The translations under genes and the position numbers were made by a program. A stretch of DNA of 64,000 bases. It comes from Eurosta solidaginis (lineage: Eukaryota > Arthropoda > Insecta > Diptera > Tephritidae). The stretch spans positions 137,321,689 to 137,385,688 of the forward strand of contig NC_090321.1 in NCBI RefSeq assembly GCF_040869045.1, in the 5' to 3' direction. Shown piece after piece: positions 54,492 through 64,000 of the stretch (the first letter of the stretch is position 1; each line of letters opens with the position of its first letter). The notes beneath the pieces are model-generated. The model saw only the letters and a list, made by a program, of their open reading frames with translations. It ran no database searches and was not told where the DNA came from.

Positions 54492-57400
54492 TTTGTACTG
54501 GCACTATTGTTTCTCTTCCCATTTCACACTCTATACTCTTTTTCTCCTCCACGTTTAAAACTTTCATATGCTGCTCTATTGATATCGTCTTGCTTGTTTG
54601 TTTTGATTGTGTATGAAGTGAACAATGATTATACTGACAGTGGGCTGGTAAGGTGTATCTTGAGTCAAATATGTAAAAAACATCCAACATTCAATGTGTG
54701 TCATTTAAATACTCGCAGTCTTACGGTTCATAAATTAGACTATCTTTCATATGTATTTGCTGATCTAAAGGTAAGGTGTATCTTGAGTCAAATATGTAAA
54801 AAACATCCAACATTCAATGTGTGTCATTTAAATACTCGCAGTCTTACGGTTCATAAATTAGACTATCTTTCATATGTATTTGCTGATCTAAACATCATTC
54901 ATATTCCATCATTCATATTCGATAGACAAATATGTATTGCTGAAAAATGACAGGAAAAATGACATCCGTGGTGGTGGAGTTGCTATATACTGCAAAAATT
55001 TTCGAATCCAAAAGTAATTTATCGCTCAGTCCATAACAGTGAGGTAGACAGTTTTTTGTGGCTTGTGTAAACAACCCCAATTGGTCAAATGACTTAACAT
55101 GCTTATTTCATAAACTCTCTGAATATGCAATAAATTATGAACATGTCATCATCTGCGGTGACTTTAATATTGATATCCTTAATAATGATTCCCGCAGTAA
55201 AAACCTTTTAAGTAACTTTCAGGCAAATTATCTATGCATTGTGAATATATTCGCGACCCGTTTTTCTCCAAATAGCAAGGCAAGTTTACTTGATTTAATA
55301 TGTGTTAACGATGCCAATAACATAAATCATATTGACCAATTCCCCATGGATGTTATTTCTGACCACGAAATGTTATTTTTTATCGTATGATCTGAAATTC
55401 AACGCAAAAGAGCCCACTTTGAATTGACCTATAGGAACTATAATGCTGTAAACCTAGATGAACTAAGTAATGAGGTTGCTTTTCTTGACTGGAGTGGGTG
55501 TTTTTCCTTCTCTAAGTTAGACGAAAAGTAGGAACATTTTAATAGTCTTGTCAATCGCCATTTTAATAGATATGTTCCTCTAAAAACCGTTAAAATCCAA
55601 GGTCATAAAAAACCATGGTTTTCAAATGAAATTTTGAAGCTTATAAGAAAACGTGAGAAAGCTTACAGAGAATGGAAGCAATTTTCATATGAAAACAAAT
55701 GGGAAGCCTATAGTCTCTTGCGCAATCAAGCTACCTTATGTATACGGAATGCTAAGGTGGCACATTTGAGTAATAAATTTAATGCAAATTTGCTTCCAAA
55801 AATGCTACGGAAGAATCTTCGCACTTTTGGAGTATCCAAAAATGATTATATTCAATGCAAATTTGACCCTAATGTCATGAACCCGCACTTCTTGAATGGT
55901 ATTATAAGCGATAACAGTGTAAATTATAATGATGATCATAACACCAGTTATGAACACAGTAAGATGGGTAGTATAGGCAGAAGACCGAATATTGATATTT
56001 TGGACTTCTCAGTTGTAACTGAAAGTGATGTCTTGAATGCTATATTTGACGTTAAGTCTAATGCCGTTGGAGTCGATGGCATCAGTATACGATTTATTAG
56101 ACTTATACTTCCATTTGTTACAGCTTCAGTAACACATATATTTAACTTTTCAATTATGCCCGGCGGGTTTCCAAGTCAATGGAAACTAGCTAATGTTATC
56201 CCTATTCCTAAAGTTAAGTCTCCATGTTCTTCCAAAGAGTTTAGACCAATTAGCCTATTGCCAGCCTTGTCTAAGGTTTATTAGAAGCTATTAGCTAAGC
56301 AGATAATTGATTATATATATAATAATAACTTACTATCTGAGGTCCAGTCGGGATTCGGGAGAGGACATAGTTGCGCTACTGCCATACTTAAGATTCTTGA
56401 AGACATACGCCCTACTTATGACCGTAATGAACTTACAGTACTTGTGCTTTTAGATTTCTCACGAGCTTTTGGCACGGTTGACTTCAGAATATTTCTTCAT
56501 TAGCTGGAAATAAACTATAACTTCAGCTCTTATGCTATAATGTATCAAACTTAAAGCTTATAACATCCGGTGTCCCACAAGGATCTATATTTGGTCCAAT
56601 ATTGTTTACACTTTTTATTAACGACATAGTTCTTTGTTGCCAAAATGCCAAAATACATCTTTACGCGGACGACACACAAATATACTTGTCACGCCCTATT
56701 GGGCTTACCGAAGACTTGTTCGTCAGGCTGAATGAAGACTTATCACGCATAGGACATTGGGCTCACAGAAATAAGTTATATCTAAATGCAACGGAATCTA
56801 AGGCGCTAGCAATATCAAGCGCAACATGTGACTTGAACAGCCTCCCTGAAGTTATACTTAATGAAGACAAAATATTATTCCAAGACGTGGTCACCAATTT
56901 AGGCTAAATTAACTTATGTTGACCATGTTAACCTTATGGTCGGTAAAATATATAATACCCTTCGAAATTGGTACAGAACTGCCTATTTACTACCACGTTA
57001 AACAAAAATGAAGCTGGTCAAATCTCTTATAATTCCTCAAATTTCGTATGGGGAACTTATATACGGTAATCTTGATTCGTCTTCACATAATAAATTGCAG
57101 CTTGGGTTAAACAATGCTGCCCGTTTCGTTTTTTCTAAAAAGAAATTTGATCATATCTCTTCATATGCCGTACAAATTCTGGGAAGTGAAGTTAATAACT
57201 TCTTAAAACTTAGAAATCTATGCTTTTTGCATAAGCTACTTCATTCCAAAAACCCCCTTACTTATTTGAAAAACTAAATTTGTGTCAGTCCACTCGGACC
57301 CTAAATCTATTGGTCCCTAAGTTTAAATACACAACATCCTCAAGACTGTTCTTTGTCAGTACAATCAGTCTATGGTACTCACTTGCATCCAAAACAAAAA

Positions 57401-57681
57401 CTATTAAAAAAACAGGATGTTTCAAACTAGCAGCATTTTCTTTTCTTAACTCTTAAGTTATTCTAAATCTTTAAAGTTTTAAGTGAATGTATGATAATAT
57501 ATACTATTGAATATTTGTATGTATTTAACTTTTCTGTGTTTATATATGTTATGTTATATTTTTAGATTAATAAGTAAATTTCTTTTTGTAACATTTCTGT
57601 ATAATAACTTAATCGAATTGATGTACTGCGTAAAGACTAAGTCTTCCTTGTACAAACTCTAAAAAAATAAATCCAATCCGT
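54492..57681 (+). mobile_element. CR1-like LINE, second subfamily, right arm
   Basis: Mirror of the left-arm element with the same domains, stops and frameshifts: endonuclease 54640-55390 (with the 123-bp duplication), linker/RT 55634-56284, RT active site LYADDTQIY in 56602-56907, C-terminus 57008-57277. Only a few differences from the left copy are visible (a Cys/Tyr change near 54631, a Tyr/Asn change near 57275). Shared defects show the element was dead before duplication. Confidence 0.85.
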
Positions 57682-57701
57682 CGCCTGGTTTACTATTATA
57701 T

Positions 57702-58592
57702 TACCTATATTCTGGTCTTTTCTTGTTTTATCATTCTGACGCCGCTAATTGTATGGAGGCCTTGCATCCAATACGTGCTCAGCTCGATCCCATCCACCTT
57801 TGCAGTTTGTTCTCCACCCACAAAACCCGATTGTTCAATGTTCGCTGGTGCGCCAGAGCTTTTCCAGACTACGTAGAAACTTCATTATTTCCGCATTAGA
57901 TCTCATGCCGCGGACCATTTCACGTTGCTTTGTAGCATGCATCCAACAATTGTTTCAGTAGTGTAATCTTCTCCAAAAATGCTGCGTAGACAGTGATCGC
58001 ATATGTTGTTAGGCTCGTGACTGAATCGGTGCAGATATTCCTGAAAGCATCCGTGACCACTCAGAAACTGTGTTAGGTAGAAATCTACCTCGCAGTGCTT
58101 TCTCGATATCCATATATTAATATCTGGGATACATCGGTGCGTCCAGCATCCCTTTGTTGAGGCATTCCACCTGAACCGCCAGTTCTGCACGCTTAGCTCT
58201 CGTGCTCAATCACGTGAGTTTTGGTCCTGATAAATCATCGCTGCTTCTTTTGATATGTCTATAGGACATTTTCCTGCGATGATTAGTGATGCGTCGTCAG
58301 AGACAGTTTTAAAGGCGCTATAGACGCGTAGCGCGCACAGGCGGTAAGTTGACTTTACCCCGCGAAAGTATGATTTATACTCCGTGGCCTGGTACCAAAC
58401 AGGAGCCCCGTAAGGTATTTGGCTTTTTACAACGCCAGCAAGAAATTGACGCCGTCGTTGCTTTGGTCCTCTTGCATTTATCATTATCCCAGATAATGCT
58501 GCTACGGTTTTTGCTACCTTTTCATTGGCATACTCTAAGTGGGTTATGAATGACAACCTCCTGTCTATCACAACCCCCAAGTATTTTATTGC
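57702..58592 (-). mobile_element. R1-like LINE ORF2 C-terminus, right arm
   Basis: Mirror of 45855-46745: frames 58206-58580 and 57903-58190 on the minus strand encode the same peptides as the left copy, with the same frameshift. Confidence 0.85.
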
Positions 58593-58666
58593 AATTCAAA
58601 TCGTATGTTTGTGTAAATGTGTGTGAAAATTCAGGTATTGCGTATATGTGTAAATCTTAAAGATAA

Positions 58667-61600
58667 ACAAGTAAGGATGGGACTGTCCTCGGCTGTGCCG
58701 AAGACTTCATACCTTTCACAAATGGAGCTGAACAATAATCTTATCCCATTCGTTATATCCAAATAATCGGCTGTATAAGATATGAAATATATAGTGAACA
58801 GATGTACATACCTAAGCGATTTTTAAGATAAATATAAAATAAACAAGTAAGGACGGGACTGTCTTCGGCTATGCCGAAGACTTCATACCTTTCATGAATG
58901 GGGCTGAACAATAATCTTATCCCGTTCGTAATCTCCGAATAATCGGATGTATAAGATAAGAAATATCTAGTGAACAGATCTACATGCCTAAACGATTTTT
59001 AAGATAAATATAAAATAAAAAATAGGTAGGTACTTGTGAGAGGATGCAAAGCTTCACGTTTTTTGTGACCTGCATGTAAAAACTATGACTACGAATCACG
59101 TATTTCAAAAATATATGACGTAAACGTAACTATTTGATGAAATTTAATGAATTTTGAAGCTTCTAGCCGTAAAAAAGGGGCAAAATTGACAGTTTATATG
59201 GGGTATATAATATATATACCACCGATGTCTATGGTTTTTTCAGACAACAATATATGCTATATACGTAAGCATTTGGTGAAATTTGAAGCTTCTAGCTGTT
59301 AAAATGGGGCAGAAATTGCGCAAAGTTTCTTATCTGAACAATCAGTTATTTGAGATATATACTATGTATACCACCGATCTCAATGATTTTTTCAGACAAC
59401 AATATATGCTATACACGTAAGCATTTGGTGAAGCTTGAAGCTTCTAGCTGTTAAAATGAGGAAGAAATTGCGCAAAGTTTCTTATCTGAACAATCGGTTG
59501 TATGAGATATATACTATATACACCACCAGTCTCTATGATTTTTTCAGACAACAATATATGCTATACACGTAAACATTTGGTGAAATTTGAACATATCTAA
59601 ACGATTTTTAAGATAAATATAAAATAAAAAATAGGTAGGTTCTTTGTGTGAGGATGCAAAGCTTCACGTTTTTTGTGGTCTGCATGTAAAAACTATGACT
59701 ACGAATCACGTATTTCAAAAATATATGACGTAAACGTAACTATTTGATGAAATTTGATGAATTTTGAAGCTTCTAGCCGTAAAAAAGGGGCAAAAATGAA
59801 AGTTTATATGAAGTATATAATATATATACCACCGATCTCTATGATTTTTTCAGACAACAATATATGCTATATACGTAAGCATTTTGTGAAATTTGAAGCT
59901 TCTAGCTGTTAAAACGGGGCAAAAATTGTGCAAAGTTTCTTATCTGAACAATCGGTTGTATGAGATATATACTATGTATACCACCGATCTCAATGATTTT
60001 TTCAGACATCAATATATGCTATACACGTAAGCATTTGGTGAAATTTGAAGCTTATAGCTGTTAAAATGCGGTAGAAATTGCGAAAAGTTTCTTATCTGAA
60101 CAATCGGTTGTATGAGATATATACTATATATACAACCAATCTCTATGATTTTTTCAGACAACAATATATGCTATATACGTAAGCAATCGGGGAAATTTGA
60201 AGCTTATAGCTGTTAAAATGGGGTAGAAATTGCGAGAAGTTTCTTATCTGAACAATCGGTTGTATGAGATATATACTATATATACCACCGATCTCTATGA
60301 TTTTTTCAGACAACAATATATGCTATATACGTAAGCAATCGGTGAAATTTGAAGCTTATAGCTGTTAAGATGGGGTAGAAATTGCGAAAAGTTTCTTATC
60401 TGAACAATCGGTTGTATGAGATATATACTATATATACAACCGATCTCTATGATTTTTTCAGACAACAATATATGCTATATACGTAAGCAATCGGTGAAAT
60501 TTGAAGCTTATAGCTGTTAAAATGGGGTAGAAATTGCGAAAAGTTTCTTATCTGAACAATCGGTTGTATGAGATATATACTATATATACAACCGATCTCA
60601 ATGATTTTTTTAGACAACAATATATGCTATATACGTAAGCAATCGGTGAAATTTGAAGCTTATAGCTGTTAAAATGGGGTAGAAATTGCGAAAAGTTTCT
60701 TATCTGAACAATCGGTTGTATGAGATATATACTATATATACAACCGAACTCTATGATTTTTTCAGACAACAATATATGCTATATACGTAAGTATTCGGTG
60801 AAATTTGAAGCTTCTAGCTGTTAAAATGGGGCTAAAATTTGCGAAAATATATATATATATATACTATATATGTATACTATATATACCACCATATATATAC
60901 TATATATACCACCGATCTTTATGATTTTTTCAGACAACAATATATGCTATATACGTAAGCATTCGTTGAAATTTGAAGCCTCTAGATCTTAAAATAGGGC
61001 AGTAATTACGAAAAGTTCCTTATCTGAACAATCGGTTGTGGGGGATATATACTATATATACGCCCGATCTCATCAATTTTTTCAGGCAACAATATGTGCA
61101 ATATACGAAAGTATATGGTGAAGTTTGAAGCTTCAATCTGTTAAATTGGGTAAGATATTACAAAAATCCTCTTTTTCTGAAAAATCGGTTGTATGGAGGA
61201 TATATGCTATAGTGGTCCGATCCGGTCGGTTCCGACAAATGTCTAATCGGACACCCAAATACACCCGCTCACCAAATTTTATCAAGATATCTCAAATTGA
61301 GGGACTAGTTTGCATACAAACAGACAGACGGACAGACGGACATGGCTAAATCAACTCAGCCCTTCAACCTGATTATTTCGGTATACTTAATGGTGGGTCT
61401 ATCTATTTTCCTTTAAGGACTTACAATTTTCGGTTTCGTGACGAAATTAATATACCATTTCATTTTCATGAAAGGTATAAAAATAGGTCTGCATGAAATA
61501 GCTCTGACAATAAATCACTTATCTCAACAATATACAACGTAAACGTAAGTATTTGTTGAAATTTGAAGCTCTTAGCCGTTAAAACGGGGGCAGAAATGAC

Positions 61601-64000
61601 AGTTTGTATAGGGTACATAATATATATACCACCGTTCTCTATGATTTTTTAGTCAACAATATATGCTATATACGTAAACATTTGGTGAAATTTGAAGCTT
61701 CTCTCTGTTCAAATGGTGTAGAAATTGCGAGAAGTTTTTTATCTGAACAATCGGTTGTATGAGATATATACTATATATACCACCGATCTCAATGAGTTTT
61801 TCAGACAACAATATATGCTATATACGTAAGTATTTGGTGAAATTTGAAGCTTCTAGCTGTTAAAATGAGGAAGAAATTGCGCAAAGTTTCTTATCTGAAC
61901 AATCGGTTGTATGAGATATATACTATATACACCACCAGTCTCTATGATTTTTTCAGACAACAATATATGCTATACACGTAAACAGTTGGTGAAATTTGAA
62001 CATATCTAAACGATTTTTAAGATAAATATAAAATAAAAAATAGGTAGGTTCTTTGTGGGAGGATGCAAAGCTTCACGTTTTTTGTGGTCTGCATGTAAAA
62101 ACTATGACTACGAATAACGTATTTCAAAAATATATGACGTAAACGTAACTATTTGATGAATTTTGAAGCTTCTAGCCGTAAAAAAGGGGCAAAAATGAAA
62201 GTTTATATGAAGTATATAATATATATACCACCGATCTCTATGATTTTTTCAGACAACAATATATGCTATATACGTAAGCATTTTGTGAAATTTGAAGCTT
62301 CTAGCTGTTAAAACGGGGCAGAAATTGCGCAAAGTTTCTTATCTGAACAATCGGTTGTATGAGATATATACTATGTATACCACCGATCTCAATGATTTTT
62401 TCAGACATTAATATATGCTATATACGTAAGCAATCGGTGAAATTTGAAGCTTATAGCTTTTAAAATGGTGTAGAAATTGCGAAAAGTTTCTTATCTGAAC
62501 AATCGGTTGCATGAGATATATACTATATATACAACCGATCTCTATGATTTTTTCAGACATCAATATATGCTATATACGTAAGCAATCGGTGAAATTTGAA
62601 GCTTATAGCTGTTAAAATGGGGTAGAAATTGCGAAAAGTTTCTTATCTGAACAATTGGTTGTATGAGATATATACTATATATACAACCGATCTCTATGAT
62701 TTTTTCAGACAACAATATATGCTATATACGTAAGCAATCGGTGAAATTTGAAGCTTATAGCTGTTAAAATGGGGTAGAAATAGCGAAAAGTTTCTTATCT
62801 GAACAATCGGTTGTATGAGATATATACTATATATACAACCGATCTCTATGATTTTTTCAGTCAACAATATATGCTATATACGTAAGCAATCGGTGAAATT
62901 TGAAGCTTATAGCTGTTAAAATGGGGTAGAAATTGCGAAAAGTTTCTTATCTGAACAATCGGTTGTATGAGATATATACTATATATACAACCGATCTCTA
63001 TGATTTTTTCAGACAACAATATATTCTATATACGTAAGCAATCGGTGAAATTTGAAGCTTATAGCTGTTAAAATGGGGTAGAAATAGCGAAAAGTTTCTT
63101 ATCTGAACAATCGGTTGTATGAGATATATACTATATATACAACCGATCTCTATGATTTTTTCAGTCAACAATATATGCTATATACGTAAGAAATCGGTGA
63201 AATTTGAAGCTTATAGCTGTTAAAATGGGGTAGAAATTGCGAAAAGTTTCTTATCTGAACAATCGGTTGTATGAGATATATACTATATATACAACCGATC
63301 TCTATGATTTTTTCAGACAACAATATATACTATATACGTAAGCAATCGGTGAAATTTGAAGCTTATAGCTGTTGAAATGGGGTAGAAATTGCGAAAAGTT
63401 TCTTATCTGAACAATCGGTTGTATGAGATATATACTATATATACAACCGATATCTATGATTTTTTCAGACAACAATATATGCTATATACATAAGTATTCG
63501 GTGAAATTTGAAGCTTCTAGCTGTTAAAATGGGGCTAAAATTTGCGAAAATATATTTATATATACTATATATATATACTATATATACCACCATATATATA
63601 CTATATATACCACCGATCTTTATGATTTTTTGAGACAACAATATATGCTATATACGTAAGCATTCGTTGAAATTTGAAGCCTCTAGCTCTTAAAATAGGG
63701 CAGTAATTACGAAAAGTTCCTTATCTGAACAATCGGTTTTTTCAGGCAACAATATGTGCAATATAAAAAAGTATATGGTGAAGTTTGAAGCTTCAATCTG
63801 TTAAATTGGGTAATATATTACAAAAATCCTCTTTTTCTGAAAAATCGGTTGTATGGAGGATATATGCTATAGTGGTCCGATCCGGTCGGTTCCGACAAAT
63901 GTCTAATCGGACACCCAAATACACCCGCTCACCAAATTTTATCAAGATATCTCAAAAATTGAGGGACTAGTTTGCATACAAACAGACAGACGGACAGACG
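58667..64000 (-). repeat. 152-bp satellite in Helentron-like scaffold, right arm
   Basis: Inverted counterpart of the left satellite block, beginning with the two hairpins (58684-58704, 58861-58881). The inner monomer tract (about 59830-60780) has seven monomers where the left arm has five. The second large unit runs to the window end. Confidence 0.9.

Larger units (their letters stand above)
53250..64000 (-). repeat. giant inverted repeat, right arm (runs off window)
   Basis: Mirror of the left arm. It ends inside the Helentron-like core (...GGGACTAGTTTGCATACAAACAG, matching the complement of 40742 onward). Between 58580 and 61125 it is 304 bp longer than the left arm (2545 versus 2241 bp), that is, exactly two 152-bp monomers. 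Between 61349 and 63785 it is about 10 bp shorter. Confidence 0.97.

Overview
The window looks like dipteran, most likely tephritid fruit-fly, nuclear DNA: AT-rich, full of nested retroelements, with ATAC/ATGT microsatellites and tRNA-headed SINEs. Only one conserved host gene is recognisable: the 3' end of the ryanodine receptor gene RyR (+ strand, 17968-20956). It comprises a short exon, a 98-bp intron and a 2.7-kb terminal exon carrying the second EF-hand, the transmembrane region, the pore and the C-terminal zinc-binding tail. I found no earlier RyR exon between 1 and 17967, so the intron before 17968 probably spans most of the left part and is packed with transposons. The tephritid assignment is an inference from the insect-type RyR protein and the repeat repertoire; I ran no search.

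Layout. 1-400: end of a Helentron-like element with a terminal hairpin. 403-2649: three tandem 878-bp units with tRNA-like Pol III boxes. 2645-6490: an RNase H-bearing LINE piece joined to a CR1-like LINE, both on the minus strand. 7386-9085: an inverted-repeat-bounded block with an unidentified decayed ORF cluster and three copies of an interrupted palindrome. 9210-14152: Penelope-like debris and a LOA/Bilbo-like LINE split by a solo LTR. 14206-17760: Penelope-like terminus, a 130-bp tandem repeat and a decayed LOA/I-like LINE. 17968-20956: RyR. 21711-24820: Penelope-like pieces. 25202-31917: a second copy of the 2645-6490 composite, invaded by a hAT element, an RTE-like LINE and a foldback-bounded mosaic. 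32054-40255: two SINEs, an internally inverted Penelope-like GIY-YIG module, a 104-bp tandem repeat, and Jockey-like and RTE-like fragments.

40742-64000 is dominated by a giant, nearly identical inverted repeat with arms of at least 10.4 kb around a 2052-bp unique spacer (51198-53249); the right arm runs off the window. Each arm carries, from outside in: a 152-bp-monomer satellite in a 2.67-kb higher-order unit embedded in Helentron-like sequence, two terminal hairpins, an R1-like fragment, a CR1-like LINE, a Penelope-like 3' end and an LTR-like sequence. The spacer holds a gag fragment of an LTR retrotransposon that continues from only one of the two LTR-like copies, so the palindrome junction appears to lie inside that retroelement. 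The arms differ by exactly two satellite monomers (304 bp) plus scattered substitutions.

Apart from RyR, essentially all coding-like sequence is from mobile elements and most of it is broken. There is no operon-like gene cooperation. The story is one of nested insertion, segmental duplication, satellite amplification and palindrome formation. I do not see a new functional system. The palindrome with its one-sided retroelement spacer, and the dyad-bearing satellite, are the strongest candidates for something undescribed.
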